A stretch of DNA of 64,000 nt. Source: an uncultured Chloroflexales bacterium. GTDB lineage: Bacteria > Chloroflexota > Chloroflexia > Chloroflexales > Chloroflexaceae. The stretch covers positions 1-64,000 of the forward strand of contig CAKZSI010000074.1 of assembly GCA_937918935.1 (NCBI GenBank), in the 5' to 3' direction. A program made the position numbers and the translations under genes. The notes under the pieces are model-generated. The model searched no databases, had not been told where the DNA came from, and saw only the letters and a list, made by a program, of their open reading frames with translations. This document shows positions 8,219 through 17,665 of the stretch, piece after piece. Every line of letters begins with the position of its first letter. Within the stretch, counting starts at the first letter, position 1.

Positions 8219-9331
8219 TCAGTGGACACGCGCAACGCGCTCCTCCTGCCGGGACTCAACGGCTTCATCAATCACCGCGCGCATCTGGCGCAGAAAACGC
8301 TCGCGGCCAAAGTGTTCCGCGTGCTGGCGAATGGTCAGTGAATCGTAATCATCCTGCCGTGCGACGAGAACGGCGGAGGCCAGCGCCGTCGCCGTCGGTT
8401 CGTAGAAGAACCGCCCCGTCACTCCTTCGATCACCGTCTCCAGTGCGCCACCCGCGCCATAGGCAATCACCGGGCGGCCGGCGGCCATTGCCTCAACAGG
8501 CGTAATGCCAAAATCCTCCTCGCCTGGAAAGACAAAGCCGCGACAACGTGCGAACAGATCACGCCGGGTTGTCTCATCCACCCGGCCGAGGAACTCGATG
8601 GTTGGGCCGGCCAGGCGTTCCAGGCGTCGCCGGTCGCGACCATCGCCAAAGATCTTCAGCGGCAGGCGCAGGCGGTTAAAGGCCTCGATAATCAACTCGA
8701 TGCGCTTGTAGGGGATAAGGCGCCCGCCGGCGAGGTAGTAATCGGCGGCGGGTTGCGGAGCATAGGGTGGCAGATCGACCGGTGGCGGCACAATCTCGGC
8801 CTCGCGCCGGTAATACCGGCTGATGCGCCTGGCGACCTCGCGCGAATTGGCAACGAAGACATCCACCCGATTGGATGTCACTACGTCCCAGAGTCTAACA
8901 TAGGTGAGCATGAAGGGCAAGAGCAGGCCGGGCAACCCGCCGATCCCCTCGCGGAGAATATAATCCTGGCTCCGCCAGGCGAAACGCATTGGCGTATGGC
9001 AGTAGCAGATGTGCAGCGCATCGGGCCGCGGAATGACCCCCTTGGCAAAGGCGCTGCTGCTGGAGAGAATCAGATCGTAGTCGTGCAGGTCGAAGCTCTC
9101 GAAGGCGCTCGGATAGAGCAGAAAGTAGCGCCGGAAATGCCGGCGCCAGCCCGGAACCCGCTGGATAAACGAGGTGCGAATGTCCCAGTTCCGGTAGGCT
9201 TCGGGCATTGCATCGGGATCATAGACCGAGGTGAAAACAGGCGCGTCGGGATACAGTTCGTGCAGGGCCTCCAGCACGCGCTCGGCCCCGCCGTACTGGT
9301 TGAGATAGTCGTGAACAATGGCGACACGCAT
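8219..9331 (-). CDS. Glycosyltransferase family 4
   Basis: 370-aa GT-B glycosyltransferase. It starts MRVAIVHDYL with a Rossmann-type N-domain and a conserved GGAERVLEAL; the C-domain has GGRLIPYKRIELII and the EX7E signature EEDFGITPVEAMAAGRPVIA. It should transfer a nucleotide-sugar residue onto a lipid-linked glycan in exopolysaccharide synthesis, as the first gene of the wzz/BY-kinase block. ATG 9331 is used because the frame upstream is a Cys/His-rich non-homologous stretch. Sugar and acceptor are unknown. Confidence 0.93.
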   Translation of the reverse strand: MRVAIVHDYLNQYGGAERVLEALHELYPDAPVFTSVYDPDAMPEAYRNWDIRTSFIQRVPGWRRHFRRYFLLYPSAFESFDLHDYDLILSSSSAFAKGVIPRPDALHICYCHTPMRFAWRSQDYILREGIGGLPGLLLPFMLTYVRLWDVVTSNRVDVFVANSREVARRISRYYRREAEIVPPPVDLPPYAPQPAADYYLAGGRLIPYKRIELIIEAFNRLRLPLKIFGDGRDRRRLERLAGPTIEFLGRVDETTRRDLFARCRGFVFPGEEDFGITPVEAMAAGRPVIAYGAGGALETVIEGVTGRFFYEPTATALASAVLVARQDDYDSLTIRQHAEHFGRERFLRQMRAVIDEAVESRQEERVARVH

Positions 9332-9636
9332 AACCAGAGGATGTGAACATGCATGCACAGGGGCATGCGAGCACTTCCTCGATGCCTGCCTGGCTGATGG
9401 TTTCGCTATAGGATAGCACAACCTGGGGTTGTTGCTGCAGGGAGCGGAGATCATGTGCAAGTGGTTGGCAGAATCCCTGCAAGTAGCGAGAATATCCCAT
9501 CAGGTAGTGGCGCTCTTGCTTGAACCAGACGCGGGATATCTCGTATCCTGAAGGTGTGTGCCTGGCCGTCCTGCGCCTGGTGCATCCAGCCCGCCCTGCG
9601 ACGGGCATCTTGCGTTCTTATGGAGGGAGGTGCTGT
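9332..9636. other. Divergent intergenic region
   Basis: 305 bases between the glycosyltransferase (-) and an 80-aa hypothetical (+). No convincing gene. A 32-codon frame at 9453-9551 was considered and not accepted. Weak promoter-like boxes occur on both strands, none strong enough to call. Confidence 0.5.
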
Positions 9637-9879
9637 ATGACGGAGCAGGAGTTCGAGGATCAATCCCCACGCATGGCGCAGAGCCATCTGGAGCGTGCGT
9701 ACATGGAGGAGTATCTGCGCGGGCTTGGCCTGAGCCTCGATGATCTGCGGCTGCTTCCGACCGCCCAGGCGCGTGAGTTGCTGCGCGCCGCCTCGACCTA
9801 CGCCTCGATGCGCCTGAGCGAGGTCGAGTCTCGTTCGCATCTGGTTGAAGAACTCCACGGAGGCCCGCCGCCGATGTAG
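9637..9879 (+). CDS. Small hypothetical protein (80 aa)
   Basis: I do not recognise this protein. It is acidic and helical in look (LERAYMEEYLRGLGLSLDDL, then ARELLRAASTYASMRLSEVE), with no signal peptide or membrane segment. GGAGGGAGG ends five bases before ATG 9637, a strong ribosome site, and codon choice is like its neighbours, so I take it as real. It faces pyrE; the stops are 23 bases apart. Confidence 0.7.
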   Translation: MTEQEFEDQSPRMAQSHLERAYMEEYLRGLGLSLDDLRLLPTAQARELLRAASTYASMRLSEVESRSHLVEELHGGPPPM

Positions 9880-9901
9880 GGTGAGGAGACCTGGCGCGTC
9901 G

Positions 9902-10546
9902 TTACGATCTGCCAGGTCTCGCTCCCACATAGGCGGCGCCTTTGCCCACCCGGGTGTTGATCGGCACGCCAGCGGCGCACAGCGGGCAGTCTTCGGGGGC
10001 GTAGCTTTCCAGGGGTACGTCAACCAGGGCAAACAGTTCCGGCGCGGCCACCATCGCCGCGGTAACGCCGCCACGGTTGCAGAGCGCCCCGACGCCGATC
10101 ACCTCGCCGCCCGCCTCTCGAGCGGCCTCGACCACCTGCCGCGCCGATCCGCCGGTGGTCAGCACGTCCTCAACCACCAGCACCCGCCGTCCGCGTGCTA
10201 TGGCGTCGTAGCCGCGTCGCAGCACGCGCCGTTTGCCCTCAGCGGAGGTTTCCTCCTCAGCATAGACCGCCAGCACCTCGCGCCCCTCGATCGCGCCCAG
10301 ATGGTACGCCGTCCACTGGGCCAGTATCACGCCACCAACGGTCGGGCCGGCGACTACCTCGACCCCCGCGCCCGCAAAGTGGCGCGCGATCCGTTCGCAG
10401 ACCGCGGCGGTTGCGGTGGTGTGCGGGTAGAGGGCGTCTTTGTTGACATAACTGCTACCGTGGCGACCTGAGGTGTACACCAGATGGTCGCCGGTGATCA
10501 GCGCGCCCACGCTGGCGAGGAGCGTCAGTACGTCGTCTCCCTTCAT
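9902..10546 (-). CDS. pyrE: Orotate phosphoribosyltransferase
   Basis: 214-aa PRTase. The PRPP loop is VLVVEDVLTTGGSARQVVEA; YTSGRHGSSYVNKD and GPTVGGVILA are typical of PyrE. It converts orotate and PRPP to OMP in de novo UMP synthesis. Its start codon overlaps the pyrF stop (ATGA), so the two are translationally coupled. A C-terminal CPLCAAGVPINT part is present, as in several longer PyrE forms. Confidence 0.93.
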   Translation of the reverse strand: MKGDDVLTLLASVGALITGDHLVYTSGRHGSSYVNKDALYPHTTATAAVCERIARHFAGAGVEVVAGPTVGGVILAQWTAYHLGAIEGREVLAVYAEEETSAEGKRRVLRRGYDAIARGRRVLVVEDVLTTGGSARQVVEAAREAGGEVIGVGALCNRGGVTAAMVAAPELFALVDVPLESYAPEDCPLCAAGVPINTRVGKGAAYVGARPGRS

Positions 10547-11307
10547 TGTGCCTCCGCTTCGATTTCATGCACTATCCGGGCTGCCGCGCTGGCCGGTCCT
10601 CCCACGTCTGGTGGTGGAGCAGTGATCGGGCGACCGATGACCAGGTAATCGGCGCCGGCACGCAGGGCAGCGGCGGGGGTCATAACGCGCCGCTGGTCGC
10701 CGCTGGCGGCCCAGGCCGGGCGCACCCCCGGGGTGATGATCAGCAACCCGTCACCGCAGGCGGTGCGGATCGCCGCGACCTCGTGGGGCGAGGCCACCAC
10801 TCCGTCCAGCCCGCAGTCCTGCGCCAGACGAGCCAGGTGCGCCACGTGCTCGGTCATGGGCGCCCCGACGCCCAGTTCATCGCGCAGGGACGTCTGGTCC
10901 ACACTGGTCAGCACGGTAACCCCGAGGAGCAGCGGACGTTGCGGGGCGGCGCGGGCCGCTTCGACGGCGGCGCGCAGCATCGCCGCGCCGCCCTGGCAGT
11001 GCAGGGTCAGCATCCGCACTGCGGGGCCGAACGCGCAGACGGCGCGCACGGCGCCGGCCACGGTGTTGGGAATGTCGTGCAGCTTCAGGTCGAGGAACAG
11101 GCTGCCTCCGGCGGCGGCCACGGCCTCCGCTACCCGGGGTGCGCCCGCCGCCGTACACAACTCCAGTCCGACCTTGAAGCCGCCCACCAGCGGCCGCAGT
11201 TCGCGAACCAACCCGAGCGCGGTGTCCAGATGATCCACGTCCAGGGCCGCCAGAACGCGCTCGCGCGGCGCCAGATGGACAGGGATGGGGCACATCGGAG
11301 TGTCCAT
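10543..11307 (-). CDS. pyrF: Orotidine 5'-phosphate decarboxylase
   Basis: 254-aa TIM-barrel enzyme that makes UMP from OMP. It has LAALDVDHLDTAL, the catalytic LFLDLKLHDIPNTV (Asp-Lys-x-x-Asp) and ITPGVRPAW near the phosphate site. ATG 11307 is one base after the upstream gene's stop, so it is likely coupled; it overlaps pyrE by four bases at its 3' end. It forms the last two steps of the pathway with pyrE. Confidence 0.95.
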   Translation of the reverse strand: MDTPMCPIPVHLAPRERVLAALDVDHLDTALGLVRELRPLVGGFKVGLELCTAAGAPRVAEAVAAAGGSLFLDLKLHDIPNTVAGAVRAVCAFGPAVRMLTLHCQGGAAMLRAAVEAARAAPQRPLLLGVTVLTSVDQTSLRDELGVGAPMTEHVAHLARLAQDCGLDGVVASPHEVAAIRTACGDGLLIITPGVRPAWAASGDQRRVMTPAAALRAGADYLVIGRPITAPPPDVGGPASAAARIVHEIEAEAQ

Positions 11308-11308
11308 A

Positions 11309-11764
11309 TCAGCGGTAAAGTACCAGATACACTGCCACGCCGACCAGCGTGGCAGCCATGTACAACCCATAAGCCCAGCGCATATAGGGCTTGTAGACGC
11401 GGAACTTCAGGCGCTCAGGCGCCAGGTTGTTGCCGCGCAGCATCACGAAGAGCCCAAAGAGCAGAGCGACGGCGCCCAGGATCTCGTGACCCGTCATAAA
11501 GAGAAAGGCTGCCGGTGGTAGATCCACGTTCTCCGCGGGATCCACGGCCAACAGGGCAGGGATCATGATCCCGATCACCAGCAGCAGGTTGATGAAAGCT
11601 GCTACGGTTTGTACAAGGCCATGGGCGGCGAACTTGCCGCGCCGGGCCAGCCAGGCGCCGATGGTGAAGGCAATGGCGATGATCAGGCTACCGACGAGGG
11701 CGATGTCGGCGCCCAGCGAAGCGCTGGTACCCAGAAAACCCGAGCTATGCACATGTGTCTCCAC
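11309..11764 (-). CDS. Small integral membrane protein, DUF420-like
   Basis: 151-aa protein with four predicted helices (about 18-38, 50-72, 88-107, 128-148) and conserved-looking His (HVHSS, AAHGL, TGHEI). It resembles the DUF420 group, whose members are often near respiratory oxidase genes. Here it sits inside the pyr cluster, one base before pyrF. PyrD of the quinone-linked class is encoded upstream, so a membrane link is conceivable, but that is inference only. Confidence 0.65.
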   Translation of the reverse strand: METHVHSSGFLGTSASLGADIALVGSLIIAIAFTIGAWLARRGKFAAHGLVQTVAAFINLLLVIGIMIPALLAVDPAENVDLPPAAFLFMTGHEILGAVALLFGLFVMLRGNNLAPERLKFRVYKPYMRWAYGLYMAATLVGVAVYLVLYR

Positions 11765-11920
11765 TGAATTTCATAACTACACAACTCCATTAACAGCGGA
11801 CCGTGTCCGGGATGGGGTGAAGAGAACGTTCTTTTGTGCCTCGTCGTGTAGCAATTCCCGGTGAAGCGACCGCATTGCCAGGGATGATTGGGAGGCCAGA
11901 TACTACAGTCCAGAATCGCG

Positions 11921-12982
11921 CTAGCTTGCCCGAAGTAGCCCGCGGCAGATGCGCCCGGGCAGTCCCGGCCCCTCGTAGACCAGACCGGTGTACACCTGCA
12001 GCAGGGTGGCGCCGGCGTCGAACATCCGCCGGGCGTCGTCGAGGTCGAAGATGCCGCCGACGCCGATGATCGGCAGCCTGCCGCCGCTCTCGCGGGCCAC
12101 GAAGCGCACCACGCGCAGCGCCAGGGGGTGCAGGGGCCGCCCGCTGAGGCCGCCGCTCTCGGCAGCGCGGGTATGGTCGGCGGGGGCTAACCCGTCACGG
12201 CAGATCGTCGTATTGGTAGCGATAATCCCCGCCACCCCGGTCTCGGCGCATACCTCGAGGGCCTCGGCAAGCGCCGGTTCGGCGAGGTCGGGGGCGAGTT
12301 TGACCAGGATGGGCCGCGGGTGAGTGTCGCGCTCGTGGGCCAGGCGCCGGTTTTCGCTCTGCAAGGCGATCAGCAGGCCGCGCAGGTGTGTCCGCTCCTG
12401 AAGCGCGCGCAAACCCGGCGTGTTGGGCGAACTGACGTTAACTGCGAAGTAGGCCCCGTAATCGAAAAGCAGGCGGAACGAGCGCAGGTAGTCCTCCTCG
12501 GCCCGCTCCAGGGGTGCGCGCTTTGACTTGCCGATGCTGATGCCCAGTGGCGCCGGCAGCGGCGGCCGGCTGGCGAGACGGGCAGCCAGGGCGGCGGCGC
12601 CGGCGTTGTTGAAGCCCATGCGGTTGATCAGCGCCTGGCTGGCCGGCAGGCGGAACAGACGCGGGCGCGGATTGCCCGATTGGGCCGCCGCGGTCACCGT
12701 GCCGACCTCCACGTGGCCGAAGCCGAGGGCCATCCAGGCCGGCAGGGCCACCCCGTCTTTGTCCATGCCGGCGGCAAGACCGATGGGGTTGGGGAAGCGC
12801 AGCCCAAACACCGTGCGTTCCAGCGCGGGATGCCGGCAGGCTAGCACGCGCTCACAGGCCCGGAGCGCCAATTGCCATCGCGAGAGGAGCGCCAGGGCCG
12901 CCAGCGCGCGCTCGTGGGCCGCTTCGGCCTCACCGCCCTGCATACGAAAGAGCACCGGGCGGATCAGGTGTTTGTAGAACAT
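11921..12982 (-). CDS. pyrD: Dihydroorotate dehydrogenase (quinone), class 2
   Basis: 353-aa flavoenzyme with an N-terminal amphipathic segment typical of membrane-associated class 2 PyrD (about 1-45), [19 protein letters not shown], the active-site [11 protein letters not shown] with catalytic Ser, the FMN site VKLAPDL, IATNTT, and the phosphate loop GVGGI. It oxidises dihydroorotate to orotate using quinone. It is first in the pyr run, with 156 bases before the DUF420-like gene. Confidence 0.95.
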   Translation of the reverse strand: MFYKHLIRPVLFRMQGGEAEAAHERALAALALLSRWQLALRACERVLACRHPALERTVFGLRFPNPIGLAAGMDKDGVALPAWMALGFGHVEVGTVTAAAQSGNPRPRLFRLPASQALINRMGFNNAGAAALAARLASRPPLPAPLGISIGKSKRAPLERAEEDYLRSFRLLFDYGAYFAVNVSSPNTPGLRALQERTHLRGLLIALQSENRRLAHERDTHPRPILVKLAPDLAEPALAEALEVCAETGVAGIIATNTTICRDGLAPADHTRAAESGGLSGRPLHPLALRVVRFVARESGGRLPIIGVGGIFDLDDARRMFDAGATLLQVYTGLVYEGPGLPGRICRGLLRAS

Positions 12983-13024
12983 ATCGGGGTCGTGAGACGC
13001 TGGCGGCGTTTCCGCGCATCGCGC

Positions 13025-13351
13025 TCAAAACGGTTCCAGCCCCGCCTCGGAGAGTGCGTCGGCGAACCGCTCGACATCACCCACGCGCTTGAGCATCTCC
13101 ACCTGTTCGAGGAGCCTGCGCCGGTCAGCCGTGTCGGAGATGACTGCCCGTTCGATGTACTGGCGCAGGTAGATCTTCAGGATCTCCATCTGTTCCGGGG
13201 TCAATTTATCGTTCCGCAGGTAGGTTTCGACCGCGTCGGCCAGGCGCCCGGTGGTCTCGTTCATCCAGAAGCGGGGCGGTAGGGGCACGTCGAACGGGTA
13301 GGGGTAGTCAGGGTTTTCAATAAAGGTCAGCGGGCCGATCTGTTCTGACAT
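13025..13351 (-). CDS. Conserved-looking hypothetical protein (108 aa)
   Basis: I do not recognise it. Acidic, soluble, helical in the second half (EQMEILKIYLRQYIERAV, RRRLLEQVEMLKRV), with an N-terminal NPDYPYPFDVPLPPRFWMN stretch. ATG 13351 is the likely start; the frame upstream enters a repeat at 13380-13405 and turns into Arg/Pro-rich non-coding sequence. It lies 42 bases upstream of pyrD on the same strand. Confidence 0.7.
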   Translation of the reverse strand: MSEQIGPLTFIENPDYPYPFDVPLPPRFWMNETTGRLADAVETYLRNDKLTPEQMEILKIYLRQYIERAVISDTADRRRLLEQVEMLKRVGDVERFADALSEAGLEPF

Positions 13352-13379
13352 ACGTTTACGCCTGTAATGATCTAATACT

Positions 13380-13405
13380 ACACCGAAACTTCGTCTCGGC
13401 CGGGG
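13380..13405 (-). repeat. 26-bp repeat C, copy 1
   Basis: On the minus strand this matches 61330-61355 at 25 of 26 positions (CCCCGGCCGAGACGAAGTTT and six more). Both copies are intergenic. Confidence 0.75.
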
Positions 13406-13515
13406 TTGCCGGGGCCTGCGGCCTCCGAACCTCCCCTTGCAAGGAGAAGTCTGATTGTAGTACCAATCGCGTGGCCCTTTCAGAGAGTCTCCCCCCGCTG
13501 CGGTCGTCACTCGGT

Positions 13516-14583
13516 TCACCTGCGCATCCCCAGGGCATCGTAGAGCCGGGGGTAATCGAAGTTGGCTTCGAGCAACTCGGTGAAGCGGCGCAGTTTCGCA
13601 TCCTCGTGGAAGCGCACGCGGCCAAAGAGGCGCTCCGCGCGTTCAACCGTGGCAAGGGTGTCATCGGGGACGATAATCAGCGGCACCTGCAAGTCCCCGG
13701 CGCGATCAAGGACCTCGGGGGCAGGTCTGAAATTACCGGTGAGCACCAGGGCGCTGGTGTGGGTCTTGAGCGCGGCCAGTTGCAGATCGGCGCGATCGCC
13801 GCCGGTGACCACCACCTTGTTGCCGCGGCGGCGGAAGAACGGTATACTGGCCTCGGCGCTCATCGCGCCGATCATCAACGTCTCGGCGACGCGGGAGCAC
13901 CACTCGCGCTGGCCGATCAACTGGCCGCCCAGGTGCGCCAGCAGTTCCTCAATGCTCACGCCCGCCAGGGTCGGGTCGCGGGGCAGCACGGCGAAGACCG
14001 GGATGCCGCGGCGCTCCAGGAAAGGCACGACCCGGCCGCGGACAAACTCGAACTGGGCGTCTTCCACCTGGTTGATCAACACCCCGAGCAGGCGCTCACC
14101 CACGTACCGTTGCACCGAAAGCACCGTGTCCACGCTGAGCGTCGTGTCGTAGCGCGTCACCAGCAGGCCAGGCGCCTGGAGCAGATCGGTAACCTGATCC
14201 GCTGAAAGATCCACCAGCGCGCCTTCCGACCAGGTGTTTGTCCCTTCGAGCACAACGATATCCTTGTTGCGCGAGACGTTCAGGTAGGCGTCACGCAGGA
14301 TGCGCGTATAGCTGGGATGCTGCCCGCGCAGGATCGCCTCGACTACGCCGGGGGTAATCAGCACCGGCACAATCTGGTCGATAGGGTCACTGATCCCAAG
14401 CCTCTCGCGAATGAATACGGCGTCCTCGTCCATCACCGCTCCGGAGGCGCCCGGGACCGAAACGCTCACCGGCTTCATATACCCGACATTGAAGCCATCG
14501 CGCTGCATGCGACGCAGCAAGGCGATACAGACGGCGCTTTTGCCGACGAACGTCTCGGTTGACGCAACATACAGCGTAGCCAT
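13516..14583 (-). CDS. AAA_26/DRTGG-domain protein
   Basis: 355-aa protein. The N-terminal half is a dethiobiotin-synthetase-like P-loop domain (LYVASTETFVGKSAVCIALL; VVLEGTNTWSEG), and the second half a DRTGG-type domain (about 215-320; KVVVTGGDRADLQLAAL). This pairing occurs in Pta-like and cobyric-acid-synthase-like proteins of unknown function. No phosphotransacetylase catalytic domain is present. ATG 14583 is preceded by GGGAGG. It is divergent from the U32 gene. Confidence 0.8.
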   Translation of the reverse strand: MATLYVASTETFVGKSAVCIALLRRMQRDGFNVGYMKPVSVSVPGASGAVMDEDAVFIRERLGISDPIDQIVPVLITPGVVEAILRGQHPSYTRILRDAYLNVSRNKDIVVLEGTNTWSEGALVDLSADQVTDLLQAPGLLVTRYDTTLSVDTVLSVQRYVGERLLGVLINQVEDAQFEFVRGRVVPFLERRGIPVFAVLPRDPTLAGVSIEELLAHLGGQLIGQREWCSRVAETLMIGAMSAEASIPFFRRRGNKVVVTGGDRADLQLAALKTHTSALVLTGNFRPAPEVLDRAGDLQVPLIIVPDDTLATVERAERLFGRVRFHEDAKLRRFTELLEANFDYPRLYDALGMRR

Positions 14584-15023
14584 GCTCTGCCTCCCTGGGG
14601 CGGGGGTGTACCTGTCGTGTGAGGTGCTGTCGAGCGGGGAGGTCTGCCTCCCGGTGGAGCCAGCAACCCGGATAGAGACGACAGGTAGCGAGTGATCGAT
14701 GGACGCCACACGCGCTTGCGACTGGCGCGGATCCGGGGCGCACCCAGGTCGCACATGGGTGAACTGGATACGCTGCGGTTCGGACGCTGTGTAGTGACAT
14801 CATACCTTACACAGGCGGGATGTGCAAAGGGGTGTTGGGCATTTCCGCTTGAGCAATGTCCGTCTCCGACAGCCGGGCGTGAGGCAGCATAGCCGCCCCA
14901 CCCATCCCGCTGCCGAAGATGGGCGCTGCGGGGCCTGCCTCGCTCCTGCCGGGGGAAGTCTGCTAGAATGAAGCGGGAACGGGTTTGAGAGGGCGCGGCC
15001 CTCCAGCGAGACAGGGATCACCA
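14584..15023. other. Divergent intergenic region with inverted repeat
   Basis: 440 bases without a supported gene. It holds CTGTGTA...TACACAG (7-bp arms, 14787-14814) and an extended -10, TGCTAGAAT (TAGAAT at 14964-14969), that could serve the U32 gene. Confidence 0.45.
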
Positions 15024-17552
15024 ATGCCAGGCGTTCCACGCAAGCCCGAAGTGATGAGCCCTGCCGGGTACTGGCCACAACTGCACGCGGCGATCGAGGC
15101 CGGCGCCGACGCGGTCTACTTCGGTCTCAAACACTTCTCGGCCCGCGCCAGGGTGGGTTTCACCCTCGCCGAGTTGCCCGAGGCGCTGCGCGTCCTGCAC
15201 AGCCGTGGCGTGAAGGGGTACGTCACCTTCAACACGCTGGCCTTCGACCACGAGTTGGCCGAGGCGGCCCGCGTGGCCGCGGCGATTGCCGAGGCCGGGG
15301 CCGATGCCGTCATCGTGCAGGATCTCGGCCTGGCGCGGCTGGTGCGCGCCATCGCTCCCGCGATGGAGGTGCACGGCTCGACCCAGATGTCGATCACCAG
15401 CGTCGAGGGGGTGGAACTGGCCCGCGCGTTGGGGGTGAGCCGGGTCGTGCTGGCCCGCGAGTTGTCGCTCGATGAGATCCGTGGCATCCTCGCTGTGACC
15501 GATGTGGAGGTGGAGATCTTTGTCCACGGGGCCTTGTGCGTCTCGTACTCGGGCCAGTGTTTTTCCTCGGAGGCCTGGGGCGGGCGCAGCGCCAATCGCG
15601 GGCAGTGCGCCCAGGCCTGCCGCCTACCCTACGAGTTGATCGTCGATGGCGCGCCCCGCCCCCTCGGTGACGCGCGCTACCTGCTCTCGCCTGGCGATCT
15701 CTCTGCGCTGCGCTTGATGCCGGAGATCGTCCGTCTGGGGGTGGCGGCGCTGAAGATCGAGGGCCGTTACAAGGACGAGAACTACGTGGCCCTGGCTACC
15801 AGCGCCTACCGCAAGGCGGTTGACGAGTCCTGGGCCGGATTGCCGCTGAGTCTGACCCCCGCCGAGGAACTCCGACTGGAGCAGGTCTACTCGCGGGGAT
15901 CGGGGCCGTTCTTCCTCGGCGGTACCAATCACCAGGCGGTCGTGCGCGGGCGCGCGCCGCGCCATCGGGGGGTGCTGGTGGGCCGGGTGGTGCGGGTGCT
16001 GGCCGATCGGGTGCTGATCGCCCCTGAGCCGGCCACGGCGATCGCCCCGTTGAAGCCGGGCGACGGCGTGGTGTTCGACGCCGCCCACCGGCGCAGCCCC
16101 GAAGAGCCGGAGGAGGGCGGGCGGATCTACCACGCCCGCACCCTCCGCGACGGGTTGCTGGAGGTCGAGTTTGGTAACCAGGCGGTAAACTATCGCCGGG
16201 TGCGGGCGGGCGACCTGCTCTGGCGCACCGGTGACCCCGAGGTGGCGCGGGCCGCGCGGCCCTTCACCCGGCCTGCCGCCCCGGCGCGCCGGCAGCCCGT
16301 GGCGGTGCGGGTCATTGCCCGCGCCGGGGCGCCGCTGGAACTGGTCTGGCGGCTGGTGGAGCATCCCAATCTGGCCGTCACCGTGCGTTCCCCCGAACCG
16401 CTGGCGAACGCGTGCCGCCACGCGCTGAGCGTGGCGGATCTGCGCGCGCAGCTTGGCCGTCTGGGAACCACTCCCTACACCCTGACCGAACTCGAGGCCG
16501 AGATCGCGGGTGAGCCGTTTGCGCCCGACTCACTGCTCAACGCCCTGCGCCGCGAGGCGGTCGCGCAACTGGCGGCCCTGCAGGCCCGCCCCCGCTCCGG
16601 GCCGGTGGCCGAGCCGCTGGCGGTGCTGGAGTCCCTGCTGGCGACGAGCCGGCTGGCGCCGGCTCCGACCAATCCGTCGCCGCGCCTGCATCTGCTGGTG
16701 CGCACCCCCGAGCAACTCCAGGCGGCCCTGGCCCTGCGCCCGGCGCCCGCCAGCATCACCCTCGACTACCTGGATCTGTACGGGCTGCGCCCGGCGGTCG
16801 AGCGGGTGCAGGCTGCGGGCATCGCCGCGCGGGTGGCCAGCCCGCGGGTCCTCAAGCCCGGCGAGGAGCGTATCACGCGCTTCTTGCTCAACCTCGGCTG
16901 CGGCATCCTGGTGCGCTCGACGGGCCTGCTGCACGCCCTGCGCCACGGCGAGGCACCGCCGCTGACCGGCGATTTCAGCCTGAACGCGGCCAATCTGCTC
17001 AGCGCCGCCACGCTGCTCGACCTGGGGCTGGAGCGCCTCACGCCCACCCACGACCTGAACGCGGCCCAGGTCGCCGACCTGGCGCGGGCGCTGGGGCCGG
17101 GGCGCACCGAAGTGGTGGCCTACCAGCACTTGCCGGTGTTCCACACCGAGCACTGCGTCTTTTGCCGCTTCCTCTCCACCGGCACGAGCTACAAAGACTG
17201 CGGGCGGCCCTGCGAGCGTCACCAGGTGAACCTGCGCGACCAGCGCGGGCGCGAGCACCCGGTGCTGGCCGATGTGGGCTGCCGCAATACCGTTTTCGGG
17301 GCCGAGGCCCAGACGGCCAGCCGTCATCTGGGGGTCTGGCGTGCGGCGGGCATTGTCCACTACCGCCTGGAGTTCGTCCACGAGGGCGGCGCGCAGCTCA
17401 CGGCCGTGGCGACGGCCTTCCGTGAAGCGTTGGAAGGGGTGATCGGCGAGCGGGATCTGGAGCGCCGTCTGGCGCAGAGCGCGCCTCAAGGCATCACCGA
17501 GGGCAGCCTGTTCGTGCCCGCCGGCCATGTGGTGATCCCGTTGCTGGATTAA
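15024..17552 (+). CDS. U32 peptidase-family protein with DUF3656 (RlhA/YdcP-like)
   Basis: 842-aa protein. The N-terminal U32 domain has MSPAGYWPQLHAAIEAGADAVYFG, the conserved GALCVSYSGQCFSS and NRGQCAQACRLPY with cysteines likely to hold an Fe-S cluster; C-terminal to it are a DUF3656-like part and a second Cys-rich block (HCVFCRFLSTG, YKDCGRPCERH). E. coli RlhA (YdcP) of this family hydroxylates C2501 of 23S rRNA; a similar rRNA or tRNA role is plausible. It is longer than YdcP (653 aa). ATG 15024 follows an AGGGA ribosome site. Confidence 0.88.
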   Translation: MPGVPRKPEVMSPAGYWPQLHAAIEAGADAVYFGLKHFSARARVGFTLAELPEALRVLHSRGVKGYVTFNTLAFDHELAEAARVAAAIAEAGADAVIVQDLGLARLVRAIAPAMEVHGSTQMSITSVEGVELARALGVSRVVLARELSLDEIRGILAVTDVEVEIFVHGALCVSYSGQCFSSEAWGGRSANRGQCAQACRLPYELIVDGAPRPLGDARYLLSPGDLSALRLMPEIVRLGVAALKIEGRYKDENYVALATSAYRKAVDESWAGLPLSLTPAEELRLEQVYSRGSGPFFLGGTNHQAVVRGRAPRHRGVLVGRVVRVLADRVLIAPEPATAIAPLKPGDGVVFDAAHRRSPEEPEEGGRIYHARTLRDGLLEVEFGNQAVNYRRVRAGDLLWRTGDPEVARAARPFTRPAAPARRQPVAVRVIARAGAPLELVWRLVEHPNLAVTVRSPEPLANACRHALSVADLRAQLGRLGTTPYTLTELEAEIAGEPFAPDSLLNALRREAVAQLAALQARPRSGPVAEPLAVLESLLATSRLAPAPTNPSPRLHLLVRTPEQLQAALALRPAPASITLDYLDLYGLRPAVERVQAAGIAARVASPRVLKPGEERITRFLLNLGCGILVRSTGLLHALRHGEAPPLTGDFSLNAANLLSAATLLDLGLERLTPTHDLNAAQVADLARALGPGRTEVVAYQHLPVFHTEHCVFCRFLSTGTSYKDCGRPCERHQVNLRDQRGREHPVLADVGCRNTVFGAEAQTASRHLGVWRAAGIVHYRLEFVHEGGAQLTAVATAFREALEGVIGERDLERRLAQSAPQGITEGSLFVPAGHVVIPLLD

Positions 17553-17564
17553 CGCCGCCGGAGG

Positions 17565-17596
17565 GGGGCAGGGAGGGCTTACGCCCTCCCTGCCCC
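17565..17596. terminator. Terminator hairpin, family B
   Basis: GGGGCAGGGAGGGC-TTAC-GCCCTCCCTGCCCC, 14 perfect pairs, 12 bases after the U32 stop and between convergent genes. No T-run follows. Confidence 0.7.
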
Positions 17597-17613
17597 TTCC
17601 TGAGGGGAGCGGT

Positions 17614-17636
17614 GTGGGGCAACCCGGTTTCCCCAC
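17614..17636. repeat. Dispersed palindrome A, copy 3
   Basis: GTGGGGCAACCCGGTTTCCCCAC, intergenic between the U32 and crtI genes. The outer GTG/CAC pair is maintained. Confidence 0.75.
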
Positions 17637-17665
17637 CTTACCTGCAGGAGTCATTCGAAAAGGCT

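Noticed and set aside
9453-9551. 32-codon frame (MCKWLAESLQVARISHQ...) with GGAGA upstream
   Set aside because: Too short, in a divergent promoter region, and no independent sign of coding.
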